Assembly: GCF_002094305.1 (NCBI RefSeq)
Contig: NZ_LWTX01000003.1
Coordinates: 372,001 to 436,000, forward strand
DNA length: 64,000 nt
From: Prescottella equi
GTDB taxonomy: Bacteria > Actinomycetota > Actinomycetes > Mycobacteriales > Mycobacteriaceae
Direction of reading: 5' to 3'
Shown one piece after another: positions 49,807-58,883 of this stretch. The first letter of the stretch is position 1, and every line of letters begins with the position of its first letter. Position numbers and translations under genes: made by a program. The notes under the pieces are model-generated. The model saw nothing but the letters and a program-made list of their open reading frames with translations, was not told where the DNA came from and made no database searches.

Positions 49807-50067
49807 CTACCCCTGCGCGCTGTCCGCACGCGTCGCGGGCACCGGGCAGGTCGCCCCGCGCGGCACACCCAGCTTCTGCAGGAGCAGGCTCATCGGGCAC
49901 CAGCCGACGATCCCGTAGAGCACGAGGTTCGCGGACGCGAAGGCAGTCAGCCCCCGCCATTTCGGTGAGTGCTTGCGGCCGAGCAGCAGGCTCGTGCCCA
50001 CCACGGACCCGCCCAGCAGCGGGACGATGCGTTCGACGGTCCAACCGGAATGCTTCGGCAGTGCCAT
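49807..50067 (-). CDS. DUF2892 inner-membrane protein
   Basis: An 86-residue protein with two membrane segments (VERIVPLLGGSVVGTSLLLG and GLTAFASANLVLYGIVGWCPMSLLLQ) and the DUF2892 signature with the pattern WCPMSLLLQKLGV. The same fold is the membrane part of YgaP. It lies 29 bases after a rhodanese gene, so the two together resemble a split YgaP. AGGAG precedes ATG 50067. Confidence 0.85.
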   Translation of the reverse strand: MALPKHSGWTVERIVPLLGGSVVGTSLLLGRKHSPKWRGLTAFASANLVLYGIVGWCPMSLLLQKLGVPRGATCPVPATRADSAQG

Positions 50068-50096
50068 GTTCGTGTACTCCTCGTGTGACGTGGCGG

Positions 50097-50447
50097 TCAG
50101 TCCGGAGTGGTGATCGCGAGGCCGGCGCGGCGCCAGGCGTCGAACCCGCCGCGCACCAGGTAGGTCTCGGCTCCCAGCCGGGACAACTGACGTGCCGCGT
50201 TCGCCGATCGCCCGCCGGAGCGGCAGATCACGACGACGGGTCGCCCGGCGACCACGTCGATGCCGTGATCGACCACCTCGTGCAGCGGCAGGTGCGTGGC
50301 ACCCGGCACGTGGCCGGTGTCCCACTCCGGACGTGATCGCACGTCCAGCAGGACCGCGCCCTCTTCGACGAGGCTCTGCGCCCTGTGCACGTCGACCGTT
50401 CCGTACGACTTCCGAAAGATGCCCACGACGTCCGACCCTAGGGCCAC
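50097..50447 (-). CDS. Rhodanese-like sulfurtransferase
   Basis: A single-domain rhodanese of about 110-116 residues: VLLDVRSRPEWDTGHVPGATHLPL and active-site loop VVVICRSGGRSANAA (catalytic Cys). GTG 50447 or GTG 50426 are both possible starts; the latter fits the domain edge better. Such enzymes move sulfane sulfur to persulfide carriers. Its promoter region carries G-tract palindromes like CsoR/CstR sites, which favours sulfide/persulfide or copper control. It is in an operon with DUF2892. Confidence 0.88.
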   Translation of the reverse strand: MALGSDVVGIFRKSYGTVDVHRAQSLVEEGAVLLDVRSRPEWDTGHVPGATHLPLHEVVDHGIDVVAGRPVVVICRSGGRSANAARQLSRLGAETYLVRGGFDAWRRAGLAITTPD

Positions 50448-50466
50448 CGGGCCCGCTCTCTCCAGA

Positions 50467-50517
50467 CCCCCTGGGGGGATCCTTACTCCACCCCAGACTT
50501 TATACCCCTAGGGGTAT
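50467..50517. promoter_or_regulatory. Two CsoR/CstR-type G-tract palindromes upstream of rhodanese gene
   Basis: ATACCCCTAGGGGTAT (50502-50517) is a perfect 16-bp palindrome, and CCCCCTGGGGGG at 50467-50478 is a second one. C4-G4 palindromes of this kind bind CsoR-family repressors, including the persulfide sensor CstR. On the minus strand TATAAA (50506-50501) overlaps the first site and may be the -10. No CsoR gene is present in the window. Confidence 0.72.
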
Positions 50518-50551
50518 GTGGTCGACGTGTTGTCGGCCACTCCGCCCGACC

Positions 50552-51244
50552 TCAACTCAGCCCGAGGATCTGGTCCAGGACCGCCAGATGATGCTCGAAG
50601 AGCGCGGCCGGATCCGTGAACGTGTCGGCGCCGTACTGTCCGAACACCTCGAAGTTCACCGCGCCGAACAGCGCAGCCCAGACCAGGACCCCGCGGGCGA
50701 GCAGAGCATCGGACACCGTCAACCCCATCTCCGCGCGGATCCGGTCGAGGTCGGCGGACAGCACCGGGTCGACCGCCTCGTCCGGCACCGTCAGCACCCC
50801 CACCCGCTGCGCGTCCTCGATGAGCCCCACCAGCGCGACGATCACCCGCGTGCCCGGTCCCGTGGTGCGCTCCGCAGGGGCGTGATACCCGGGCACGGGG
50901 CTGCCGAACAGCAGCGCGTACCGCGCCGGCTCACGCAGGGCCCAGGCGCGGACCGCGCGAGCGAGCGCGTGCAGCCGGCCGCGGTGGTCGTCGACCGGGA
51001 GCGCGCCGACGGCCGCATCCACCTCCGCACCGAGCTCGGAGTAGGCGTCGATCACCAACAGGGTCAACAGTTCGTCGCGGCTGGCGACGTACCGGTACAC
51101 CGCCGACGACACCACCCCGAGATCTCGAGCGACGGCCCGCAGCGACAACGCCACCGCTCCGTGCGTGGCGAGGTGCTCGCGGCCGATCCGGGTGATCTCG
51201 GCGAGCGTCTGCTCGCGGGCTCGTTCGCGCGGGGTGACGGTCAT
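50552..51244 (-). CDS. TetR-family transcriptional regulator
   Basis: A 230-residue TetR regulator: N-terminal helix-turn-helix (AEITRIGREHLATHGAVALSLRAVARDLGVVSSAVYRYVASRDELL) and an all-helical ligand-binding domain of the WHG/TetR_C type (GLIEDAQRVGV, LLARGVLVWAALFGAVNFEVFGQYG). It is divergent from the NAD-binding protein gene at 51385. The intervening 140 bases hold three GAGAGCA-type half or full sites, so it probably represses both genes. Confidence 0.93.
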   Translation of the reverse strand: MTVTPRERAREQTLAEITRIGREHLATHGAVALSLRAVARDLGVVSSAVYRYVASRDELLTLLVIDAYSELGAEVDAAVGALPVDDHRGRLHALARAVRAWALREPARYALLFGSPVPGYHAPAERTTGPGTRVIVALVGLIEDAQRVGVLTVPDEAVDPVLSADLDRIRAEMGLTVSDALLARGVLVWAALFGAVNFEVFGQYGADTFTDPAALFEHHLAVLDQILGLS

Positions 51245-51266
51245 GGCACCACCCTGCCGGAATAAC

Positions 51267-51349
51267 GAGAGCACTGTCAACAAAAGAGAGCACCGCTCTT
51301 GACAGCGCGGTCGGCAAGGCGCATGGTGAGAACAGAGAGCAGTGCTCTC
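51267..51349. promoter_or_regulatory. TetR operators and promoter in divergent region
   Basis: A perfect dyad GAGAGCA-G-TGCTCTC is at 51335-51349; a near copy GAGAGCACCGCTCTT at 51286-51300; a half-site GAGAGCACTG at 51267-51276. TTGACA at 51299-51304 is an ideal -35 for the plus-strand gene, with CATGGT 17 bases on as a weak -10. The dyads flank this promoter, consistent with repression by the adjacent TetR protein. Confidence 0.78.
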
Positions 51350-51384
51350 GTTTCCCAAACCTCACTCGAGAAAGCGAGCACGTC

Positions 51385-52332
51385 ATGTCGAATCTGCAGG
51401 TAGTGACCGGAGCCGGACCCGTCGGCTGGACGGTCGCAGAGCAACTCGCCGACGCCGGCTACGACGTCCGCGTGCTCACCCGCTCGGGCAGCGGGCCGGA
51501 CCATCCGCGGATTCAGCGGCTCCGCGTCGACGTCTCCGATCCCGCCGCGCTCGCCCCGGCGCTCGACGGCGCCACCGCCGTCTTCCACTGCATCCACGGC
51601 TCCGCGTACGACGCCCGCGCGTGGGAGCGGGAATTGCCCGCGGCCGAGCAGGTGGTGATGGACGCCGCACAGCGGGTCGGCGCCGTGGTGGTGTTCCCGG
51701 AGAGCCTGTACGCGTACGGCCGCCCGGACGGGCCCATGACCGAGGCCGGCCCACGCGACGCGACCACCGGGAAGCTGGGGGTCCGCACCCGCCTGCTCGC
51801 CGCCCGCGCCGCGCATTCCGTGCCGACCGTGAGCGTCGTCGCGTCCGACTTCTTCGGTCCGCACGTACTGACCGCCCATGCGGGGGAGCGGATGGTGCCG
51901 TCGGTGCTCGACGGGAAGACCATCCGGGTGATGGGCCGCGCGGACGTCCCGCACTCGTTCACGTACGTGCCGGATCTGGCGGCGGCGATGATCGCGGCAG
52001 CGCACGATCGGGAGTTGTGGAACTCGGTGCTGCACGCGCCCACGGCGCCGGCCGTCACGCAACGCGAGATGGTGGCGGCGTTCGCGGACGCGGCCGCGGT
52101 TCCGGAGCCGCGGGTGGGAACGCTGCCCGGGTGGCTGCTGCGGGCCGTCGGCGTCGCGCATCGTCCTACCCGGGAACTGGCCGAGACGCTGTACCAGTTC
52201 GAGTCACCGTTCGTGATGGACTCGACGCGCAGCGAGCAATTGCTGGGCCTCGCACCGACCCCGCTCGGCGACGCCGCGGCCGCCACGGTGCGGTGGTGGC
52301 GGAACGAATTGACCGCACGAGCCGCCCGATAG
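51385..52332 (+). CDS. NAD(P)-binding epimerase/dehydratase-like protein
   Basis: A 315-residue extended-SDR protein: VVTGAGPVGWTVAEQLADAGYDVRVLTRSG (Rossmann loop), DVSDPAALAPALDG and FPESLYAYGRPDGPMTE (YG replacing YxxxK). A substrate domain with FTYVPDLAAAMIAAAHD follows. It is divergent from a TetR regulator gene and likely induced by that regulator's ligand. The reaction is unknown. Confidence 0.87.
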   Translation: MSNLQVVTGAGPVGWTVAEQLADAGYDVRVLTRSGSGPDHPRIQRLRVDVSDPAALAPALDGATAVFHCIHGSAYDARAWERELPAAEQVVMDAAQRVGAVVVFPESLYAYGRPDGPMTEAGPRDATTGKLGVRTRLLAARAAHSVPTVSVVASDFFGPHVLTAHAGERMVPSVLDGKTIRVMGRADVPHSFTYVPDLAAAMIAAAHDRELWNSVLHAPTAPAVTQREMVAAFADAAAVPEPRVGTLPGWLLRAVGVAHRPTRELAETLYQFESPFVMDSTRSEQLLGLAPTPLGDAAAATVRWWRNELTARAAR

Positions 52333-52341
52333 GGTCACCGT

Positions 52342-53643
52342 GTGCGCAGATGGAGTTCGATTCGGGGATCGTGGGCGGCCGCCGCCACGACTCTGCGCCA
52401 CTCACCCGGCCTGGCCCGGCTCACCGCCGTCCGGTTCGCCAGCCAGTACGGGGACGGGCTGTTCCAGGCCGCGCTCGGCGGAGCGATCCTGTTCAACCCG
52501 GAACGGGAGACCGAACCGCTCGCGATCGCGGCCGGCTTCGCGGTCCTGCTGCTGCCCTACTCGGTGATCGGCCCGTTCGCGGGCGCGCTGCTCGACCGCT
52601 GGGACCGCCGTGCCGTGCTGCTGTGGGCGAATGCCCTGCGCGGCCTTCTCATTCTGGTGATCGCGGCGGCCCTGATCGCGGGAGCGGGAGAGACGCCACT
52701 GCTGCTGTTGGCGCTCGCCGCGATCGGCGTCAGCCGGTTCGTCCTCGCCGGTATCTCCGCGTCACTGCCGCACGTGGTGCGTCAGAGCTGGCTGGTGCCA
52801 ACCAATTCGGTGCTCGCGACGGCCGGTTCGGTGTTCTCGGCGCTGGGCGCGGGCACCGCGGTGGCGGTGATCGGCTTGGTGGGCGAGGGCGACGTCGGGT
52901 CCGGAACCGCCGTCGCGGTGGGCGCCGTGGGCTCGGTGATCGCGGTGGCCGCAGCCCGCGGATTCGCCCGGCACGCCCTGGGCCCCACCGACACCGTCGC
53001 CGACACCCGGGGCACCGCACTCGCGATCCTCGAGGGCCTGCGCGTCGGCGCGACCGCGGTGTGGCAGGCTCCCGGCGTCACTACCGCAATGCTCGGAATC
53101 GGGGCGCACCGCATCGCTTTCGGCGTCAATACCCTGCTGTTCGTGTTGATCCTGCGGGACCCGGCCGCCGGCGGAGCGCTGCCGGGAGGCCTCGCCGGAT
53201 TCGGCGTGGCGGTGGCCGCCACGGCCGCCGGCCTGTTGTTCGCCGCGCTCGTCACCCCGTGGCTGATCCCGCGCCTCGGCCGCCCCCGGACCGTCACCGT
53301 CGCGATCGCGTTCGCCCTCGTCGTGCAGGTCACGATGATCGCGACGCTGTCGCAGGTGTGGCTGCTCGCCGGCGCCTTCCTCCTCGGATTCGCCGGCCAG
53401 ACCGTCAAGCTCACCGGCGACGCCGCGATGCAGATCGAAATCGACGACGACCGCCGCGGCCAGGTGTTCGCGCTGCAGGACACCGTCTTCAACGTCGCGT
53501 TCTGCCTGGCCATCGCCGCAGCCGCCACCGTCGTCCCCGCCGACGGGCGCTCCCTCGGTCTGGTGCTCGCCGCCGGTGGCGTGTACGCCCTGAGCCTGCT
53601 CGGTATCGGGCTGAACTCGCGCCGGACTCCGCTCACCGGCTAG
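52342..53643 (+). CDS. MFS transporter (Rv0037c-like)
   Basis: A 433-residue 12-helix MFS protein: motif A-like GALLDRWDRRAVLLWANALRG near residue 85, and FALQDTVFNVAFCLAI in the C-terminal half. GTG start at 52342, 10 bases after the previous stop. The neighbourhood (YqgE, leuS within 15 kb) suggests it is the counterpart of M. tuberculosis Rv0037c. Its stop overlaps that of the convergent gene by two bases in a CTAG. Confidence 0.88.
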   Translation: MRRWSSIRGSWAAAATTLRHSPGLARLTAVRFASQYGDGLFQAALGGAILFNPERETEPLAIAAGFAVLLLPYSVIGPFAGALLDRWDRRAVLLWANALRGLLILVIAAALIAGAGETPLLLLALAAIGVSRFVLAGISASLPHVVRQSWLVPTNSVLATAGSVFSALGAGTAVAVIGLVGEGDVGSGTAVAVGAVGSVIAVAAARGFARHALGPTDTVADTRGTALAILEGLRVGATAVWQAPGVTTAMLGIGAHRIAFGVNTLLFVLILRDPAAGGALPGGLAGFGVAVAATAAGLLFAALVTPWLIPRLGRPRTVTVAIAFALVVQVTMIATLSQVWLLAGAFLLGFAGQTVKLTGDAAMQIEIDDDRRGQVFALQDTVFNVAFCLAIAAAATVVPADGRSLGLVLAAGGVYALSLLGIGLNSRRTPLTG

Positions 53644-54149
53644 ATGCCTTCCCGCCGCACCGTGTCCAACCGTCCGTCTCCGTCGCTGTCGCTCAGCCGC
53701 ATCGACATCCGTTCCGGCTCCTCCTCCGCGACGAACAACGTGTCGTACCGGGACGAATCCCGCGTCGCGACGAGGACGTAGTCGGGGGTGCCGTCACCGT
53801 CGGCGTCGACGCTCGCGTCGTCCCGCTCGCCGTCGCCGTCGAAGTCGACGCGCCCCCACCCCTGCGGCGGACCGGACGGCTCCGGTTGCGGAATCTGCCG
53901 TGCCCACAGCCCGTTTCGGGCCGGATCGACGAAGTAGCGGGCCTCGGGAGCGCCGACGTCGAGGACCGCGTGGTCGGCACTCCCGTCACCGTCGCTGTCC
54001 CACATCGCGTCGTCGACGAGACCGTCGCCGTCGAAGTCGAGGCGCACCGCGTCGAGCCCACCGTCCGCATCGATGTCCAGATCCGCGGGCGAAGTCCATG
54101 TGGTCGTCGCCCCGTCCCCCGTGCCGAACCAGTACTCGAGTCCGTCCAT
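53640..54149 (-). CDS. Calcium-binding-repeat protein (DxDxDGxxD repeats)
   Basis: An acidic protein of 169 residues from ATG 54149 (179 from 54179). At least six copies of a D-x-D-x-D-G-x-x-D loop occur: DIDADGGLD, DFDGDGLVD, DSDGDGSAD, DFDGDGERD, DADGDGTPD and DSDGDGRLD. These are like EF-hand-type or thrombospondin type 3 calcium loops. No signal peptide is seen, so localisation is unclear. It is convergent with the MFS gene and divergent from a secreted DUF4185 gene. Function is unknown. Confidence 0.78.
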   Translation of the reverse strand: MDGLEYWFGTGDGATTTWTSPADLDIDADGGLDAVRLDFDGDGLVDDAMWDSDGDGSADHAVLDVGAPEARYFVDPARNGLWARQIPQPEPSGPPQGWGRVDFDGDGERDDASVDADGDGTPDYVLVATRDSSRYDTLFVAEEEPERMSMRLSDSDGDGRLDTVRREGI

Positions 54150-54265
54150 ACCCTTGTTCGACGCACCACGCCGCGACACGGTTCCGTCACGGTCGTCATC
54201 GTTGCGCCGCGGGTGAGGGACCCGCCGATGTTAGGTTCGGCGCACACCGCTGCCGGACGGAACTG

Positions 54266-55774
54266 ATGGTCGTGCCACGGACTCTGACGTCGCTACTCGC
54301 CGCCACCGCCACCGGACTGGCGCTCGCCTCGGCACCCGCCGCAGCCCAGACTCCCGGCCCGGCGGCCTTCACGAACGCGTGCGGCGAGCAGGGCTTCGAC
54401 CCGTCCGCGCGCGACCCGCAGCCGACACCGACGGATCCGCCCGTCGTCGACGTGCCGCTGCCGTATCCCCGACTGGTCCCGGTGCCGCTGCCCGACCCTG
54501 TTCCCGATCAGACGCGGGCACCGCAGGACCCACTGCCCGCCGACCCGTGCACCGATCCGTGCCCGGATCTCACCGATCCCGTCGACCAGACGCCCCCACC
54601 CGATGCCGGGCCATCACCCGGATCGGGCTCCGGGTCCGGTTCGTTCTCGTTGCCGCGGATCGAGATCCAGCCCAGACCGGAGACGATTCCGATCCCGATA
54701 CCGGGCGACGACCCGGGGCCCGAACCGCAGCCGGCACCGCCGCTCGACGTCGGCACCATCGAGCCGGGTCCGCCCACCGCACCGATCGGCGCCCCGCACG
54801 TGCGCAACGTCGAACTGGTGTCGCAGGTGACGGGCCCCGGCTCCGAGAACCGCACCGACAAACGCTGGCAGGTGAGCGGCACCGACCTCGGTATCACCTG
54901 GGAGAGCCGTCCCGGCGAGGTCTCCGTCGTCTTCGGCGACACCTTCGGGCTCGACTGGGCCCCGCCGGGTGCGAACGGGCAGGACTGGCGCAGCAACGTG
55001 CTCGGGCACAGCACCGACACGGACCTCGCCGACGGCCTCACGATCGACTCGATGGTGCAGGACCGCCGCTGTCATGCCGCCGAGATCATCGCCTCCCGGC
55101 ACATTCCCAACTGGGAGACCACCACGATCCCGACATCCGGTTTCGCGATCGGCGACCGTCAGTACCTCTCCTACATGTCGGTGCGGCGGTGGAGCGTCGT
55201 CCCCGGCATGTGGTACACGAACTACGGTGGCATCGCCTACTCCGACGACGGCGGACGCACCTGGACCGAGGATCAGCATGCCAAGTGGGACAACATCTTC
55301 GGAATCGGACGTTTCCAGGTGACAGCGATGGTCCCGCAGGGCGACCACGTGTACATGTTCGGTACCCCCAACGGGCGCATGGGCGCCGTCGGCCTCGCGC
55401 GGGTCCCGGTCGACAAGCTGCTCAACCCGAGCGCCTACCAGTACTGGGTGTCCGGGTCCTGGGTGCCGGTGATCGAACACCTCGCGACACCGCTCGTCGC
55501 CGGTGCGGCGAGCGAGTTGTCCGTGCGCTACGACGCCACCGAGAAGCACTGGCTCATGAGCTATCTCGATCCGGCGGCCGGCCGGATCGTCCTGCGCCGC
55601 TCGGCCAGTCCCCAGGGCGTCTGGTCCGACGGTGCCACGCTCGCGGACGCCGCCGAGTACCCCGGGTTGTACGGCGGTTTCATACATCCCTGGTCCACTC
55701 CGGACGCGCTGTACTTCACGATGTCCGAGTGGGACAGCTACAACGTCTATCTCATGCGGGCCGAAGTCGGGTAG
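54266..55774 (+). CDS. Secreted DUF4185 protein with Asp-box
   Basis: A 502-residue secreted protein: signal peptide about 1-28 (ending AAAQ), a Pro/Asp-rich region with a CTDPCPD motif (about 30-165), then a beta-propeller-like DUF4185 domain. In the domain, VVFGDTFGLDWAPPG, SNVLGHSTD, YMSVRRW and YSDDGGRTWTED are visible; the last is an Asp-box (S-x-D-x-G-x-x-W) as in sialidases. It ends [17 protein letters not shown] carbohydrate-active or carbohydrate-binding role on the surface is plausible. The stop overlaps the 3' end of modC on the other strand. Confidence 0.85.
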   Translation: MVVPRTLTSLLAATATGLALASAPAAAQTPGPAAFTNACGEQGFDPSARDPQPTPTDPPVVDVPLPYPRLVPVPLPDPVPDQTRAPQDPLPADPCTDPCPDLTDPVDQTPPPDAGPSPGSGSGSGSFSLPRIEIQPRPETIPIPIPGDDPGPEPQPAPPLDVGTIEPGPPTAPIGAPHVRNVELVSQVTGPGSENRTDKRWQVSGTDLGITWESRPGEVSVVFGDTFGLDWAPPGANGQDWRSNVLGHSTDTDLADGLTIDSMVQDRRCHAAEIIASRHIPNWETTTIPTSGFAIGDRQYLSYMSVRRWSVVPGMWYTNYGGIAYSDDGGRTWTEDQHAKWDNIFGIGRFQVTAMVPQGDHVYMFGTPNGRMGAVGLARVPVDKLLNPSAYQYWVSGSWVPVIEHLATPLVAGAASELSVRYDATEKHWLMSYLDPAAGRIVLRRSASPQGVWSDGATLADAAEYPGLYGGFIHPWSTPDALYFTMSEWDSYNVYLMRAEVG

Positions 55775-56841
55775 ACCGCGACCTCGGTGGCCTTGACGGC
55801 GAACCACACGTCGTCCCCGGGGGCCAGGTCGAGCTGGGCGACAGCAGCGGCGGTGACGTCGGCGACCGGTCCGGCGGTGCCGTCGGAATGATCGACTGCG
55901 CGGACCCGGATCGCGTGACCGTGCCGTCCGAGACCCTCGATCTCCGCGATTCGCACCCGGAAGACGTTGCGCGGGCTGCCTTCCGGGTGTACGCGGTGTA
56001 CCGCCACGGCAGTGGGGCTGAACACCGCGACCGCGGATTCGCCGTCCGTGCAGCCTTCCTCTGCGATCCCGTACACGGCTCCGGCGACGGTGTCGAGGAA
56101 CCCGTCACGCACCTTGCCCGCCATGAGGTTGATACCCGCGATCCGGGCCGCGAACGCGCTGCGCGGGCGGGCCAGGACCTGCTCCACCGGCCCCTCCTCG
56201 ACGATCCGGCCGGCGTCCAGCACGACAACCCGGTCGGCGAGCGAAAGAGCGTCCAGCACATCGTGGGTGACCACGATCGCGGTGCGGTCGCCTGTGCGCA
56301 GGACCCGCCGCAGCAGCGCCCGCACGGCGGGCCCCACACCGACATCGAGAGCGGCCATCGGCTCGTCGAGCAGGAGCAACCGCGGTCCGGCCGCGAGCGC
56401 CCGCGCGATCGCGACCCGTTGCGCCTGCCCGCCCGACAGTTGCCGGGGCCGCCGGCCGGCGAGTTCGGTCGCGTCCACCTCGCCGAGCCACCGGTCCGCG
56501 ACGGCGTACGCCTCCCGGCGGCCGGCGCCGGCACTACGCGGCGCGAACGCGACGTTCTCGCGCACGGTCAGGTGCGGGAACAGCAGCGCCTCCTGCGCGA
56601 GCATCGCGACGGAGCGCTGATGTGACGGAACCACAACGCCTTTCGCGAGGTCGGTGAGCACCCGATCGTCGAGCACGACGCGGCCCTCGTCGGGGCGCAG
56701 CAGCCCCGCGGCGACGTCGAGGAGTGTCGACTTGCCGGCGCCGTTGGGCCCGAGGAGCGCGACCACCTCGCCGGGCGCCACCTCGAGCGCGACATCCACG
56801 CCGCGAGCCGCCACCCGGGCCCGCAACTGCAGGCCGCTCAC
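55747..56841 (-). CDS. modC: Molybdate ABC transporter ATPase ModC
   Basis: A 364-residue ATPase with Walker [10 protein letters not shown], signature [16 protein letters not shown], Walker [14 protein letters not shown] and switch [12 protein letters not shown]-terminal TOBE/Mop-like domain (about 235-360) ending [14 protein letters not shown] is typical for ModC. GTG 56841 overlaps the modB stop (GTGA). Imports molybdate for molybdenum cofactor synthesis. Confidence 0.93.
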   Translation of the reverse strand: MSGLQLRARVAARGVDVALEVAPGEVVALLGPNGAGKSTLLDVAAGLLRPDEGRVVLDDRVLTDLAKGVVVPSHQRSVAMLAQEALLFPHLTVRENVAFAPRSAGAGRREAYAVADRWLGEVDATELAGRRPRQLSGGQAQRVAIARALAAGPRLLLLDEPMAALDVGVGPAVRALLRRVLRTGDRTAIVVTHDVLDALSLADRVVVLDAGRIVEEGPVEQVLARPRSAFAARIAGINLMAGKVRDGFLDTVAGAVYGIAEEGCTDGESAVAVFSPTAVAVHRVHPEGSPRNVFRVRIAEIEGLGRHGHAIRVRAVDHSDGTAGPVADVTAAAVAQLDLAPGDDVWFAVKATEVAVYPTSARMR

Positions 56842-57644
56842 AGCGCCCCCACCATGCGGCGGGTCCGCGTGCCCAGCACGATCACGACCGCCACCACCAC
56901 CAGCACCAGCGACAGCGCCACCGCCGCCTCCGGGTCGGTCTCCCGCTGCAGGTAGATCTCCAACGGCAGCGTCCGCGTCACACCCTGCAGGCTCCCGGCG
57001 AATGTCAGGGTGGCGCCGAACTCGCCGAGAGCGCGGGCGAACGAGAGCACCGCACCCGAGATCAGTCCGGGCAGCACCAGCGGGATCGTGACGCGGCGCA
57101 GCACCGTCGTGGGGCGGGCGCCGAGAGTGGCGGCGACGGCCTCGTAGCGGCGGCCCGCGGTGCGCAGCGCACCCTCGAGGCTGATCACCAGGAACGGCAG
57201 CGCCACGAACGTCTGGGCCAGCACCACCGCGGTGGTCGAGAACGCGATCTGGATGCCGGCCACCTCGAGGTGCCGCCCGATCAGGCCGTGCCTGCCGAAG
57301 GTGTAGAGCAACGCGAGCCCGCCCACGACGGGCGGAAGCACCAAGGGCAGCAACACGAGTGCGCGCAGCGCCGCCAACCCGGGGAACTCGCACCGTGCCG
57401 ACACCAGCGCCATCGGCACGCCGAGCAACAGGCACAGCACCGTGCTGATCGACGCCGTCTTCAAGCTCAGCAGCAGGGCGTCCACCGACGACTCGGAGGT
57501 GACCAGACTCAGGAAGTTCGCCCAGTCCACGCCCACCAGCATCGCGACGAGCGGCAGCACCACCAGCAGGCCGCCGGCGGCCGCGGGCACGTAGATCCAT
57601 ACCGGCAACCCGGCCGGGACCCGCACCCGCGCCGCGACGGTCAC
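56838..57644 (-). CDS. modB: Molybdate ABC transporter permease ModB
   Basis: A 268-residue permease with five to six helices and the loop [28 protein letters not shown] (EAA motif) plus [16 protein letters not shown], a strong ModB/CysT feature. GTG start at 57644 overlaps the modA stop, and its own stop overlaps the modC start. It forms the membrane channel. Confidence 0.95.
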   Translation of the reverse strand: MTVAARVRVPAGLPVWIYVPAAAGGLLVVLPLVAMLVGVDWANFLSLVTSESSVDALLLSLKTASISTVLCLLLGVPMALVSARCEFPGLAALRALVLLPLVLPPVVGGLALLYTFGRHGLIGRHLEVAGIQIAFSTTAVVLAQTFVALPFLVISLEGALRTAGRRYEAVAATLGARPTTVLRRVTIPLVLPGLISGAVLSFARALGEFGATLTFAGSLQGVTRTLPLEIYLQRETDPEAAVALSLVLVVVAVVIVLGTRTRRMVGAL

Positions 57645-58417
57645 GGTGCGCCGAATCCCGCCGCCGACAGCACATTCCGACCATCGGGTCCGATCACGAA
57701 GGCCGCGAACTCACCTGCAGCGTAGGGATCGCCGGACTTCTGCAGCACGGCGATCGGATACGTGTTCACGATTCGCGCGGACTCCGGGAAGGGGACGGAC
57801 TCGACCTTGTCGCCCGCTCCGGCGGCGTCGGTGACGTACACGAGTCCGGCGTCGGCCTGCCCGGTCACGACCTTGCCGAGCACGTCGGTCACCGACGACT
57901 CCTCGCTGACCGGGGACAACCGTACCCCCGTCAGGTCCTCGATGCGCTGGGTCGCGTTGCCGCACGGCACCTGCGGCGCGCACACCACGACGTCCAGGCC
58001 CGGTCGCGCCAGGTCGGCGAACGACGTGACACCGCCCGGGTTCCCGGGCGGCACCACGATCGTCAGGGTGTTGGTCGCGAAGTTCACCGGATCCGACGCG
58101 GTCAACCCGGCCCGGACGGCCTTCGTCATGTTCGCGGTGTCCGCGGACGCGAACACGTCGGCCGGTGCGCCCTGGTCGATGCGGGTGAACAGGTCCGACG
58201 AGCCCGCGAAGTCGAACACCACCCGGGTGTCCGGGTGCTCGGCCTCGAACAGCCGGCCCAACTCGGTGAACGTCGACTTCAGCGACGCCGCAGCGAACAC
58301 CGTGATCGTGGCACCGGAATCGGACTCCGTCCCCGAATCGGCGGTACCGCTGCAGCCCGTGAGCAGCACGGTCAGCGCCAGCACTCCGGCCGCCGCGGCC
58401 GCCCGCACGCGCCTCAC
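57641..58417 (-). CDS. modA: Molybdate-binding lipoprotein ModA
   Basis: A 258-residue ModA with lipobox LLTGC (Cys about 22) and [51 protein letters not shown], and [10 protein letters not shown] followed by [11 protein letters not shown], as in molybdate binders. Delivers molybdate to ModB. GTG 58417 overlaps the stop of the regulatory gene by 4 bases (GTGA). All four genes at this locus are chained this way. Confidence 0.94.
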   Translation of the reverse strand: MRRVRAAAAAGVLALTVLLTGCSGTADSGTESDSGATITVFAAASLKSTFTELGRLFEAEHPDTRVVFDFAGSSDLFTRIDQGAPADVFASADTANMTKAVRAGLTASDPVNFATNTLTIVVPPGNPGGVTSFADLARPGLDVVVCAPQVPCGNATQRIEDLTGVRLSPVSEESSVTDVLGKVVTGQADAGLVYVTDAAGAGDKVESVPFPESARIVNTYPIAVLQKSGDPYAAGEFAAFVIGPDGRNVLSAAGFGAP

Positions 58418-58821
58418 GCCGACACCGCCGGCGTCTCGACGATCACCGTGGTGGCCTTCACGACGGCGACCGCGATGCTGCCGGGCTCGAGCTTCAGCTC
58501 GGTCGCCGACTCGGCGCTCATCAGTGAGACCACGGAGAACGGCCCGCACTGCATCTCCACCTGCGCCATCACTCCGTCGGCCACTACCCGGGTCACCAGG
58601 CCGGTGAAACGGTTCCGCGCCGAACTGCCCACACCGAGCGGATCCTCCGGCGCCGGCGCCGCGCTGGCCCGCGCGAAGTCGGCGAGCTGCCGGCCGTCGA
58701 CGACCATGCGGCCGGCGTCGTCCTTGTGCGAGGCGATCGTTCCCGCGTCGATCCACCGTCGGACGGTGTCGTCGCTGACACCGAGTAGCTGGGCCGCGTC
58801 ACGTATCCGGATGTCAGGCAT
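58414..58821 (-). CDS. HTH-Mop molybdate-responsive regulator (ModE-like)
   Basis: A 135-residue fusion of an excisionase/MerR-type helix-turn-helix (IRDAAQLLGVSDDTVRRWIDAG, about 5-26) and a Mop/TOBE molybdate-binding domain (SARNRFTGLVTRVVADGVMAQVEMQCGPFSVVSLMSAESATELKLEPG, about 66-113). This is a compact analogue of ModE, joining DNA binding to molybdate sensing. It is the first gene of the mod operon and probably autoregulates through the paired palindromes upstream. Confidence 0.9.
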   Translation of the reverse strand: MPDIRIRDAAQLLGVSDDTVRRWIDAGTIASHKDDAGRMVVDGRQLADFARASAAPAPEDPLGVGSSARNRFTGLVTRVVADGVMAQVEMQCGPFSVVSLMSAESATELKLEPGSIAVAVVKATTVIVETPAVSA

Positions 58822-58836
58822 GACAGGAGTCTAGAT

Positions 58837-58878
58837 CCGCATCTGCGGGGGTCTCAAAGATTTCGTTCCGCAGATGCG
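58837..58878. promoter_or_regulatory. Paired palindromes upstream of mod operon
   Basis: CCGCATCTGCGG at 58837-58848 and CCGCAGATGCG at 58868-58878 are two near-palindromic sites 31 bases apart (about three DNA turns). They also form an 11-bp inverted repeat with each other. Position upstream of the regulator gene suggests its operators. It could equally serve as a terminator hairpin for pcnA, which ends at 58884. Confidence 0.65.
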
Positions 58879-58883
58879 AACGG

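Noticed and set aside
51342-54266. 974-codon open frame on the plus strand
   Set aside because: Out-of-frame with the NAD-binding, MFS and DUF4185 genes it covers; Arg-rich shadow translation, no motifs.
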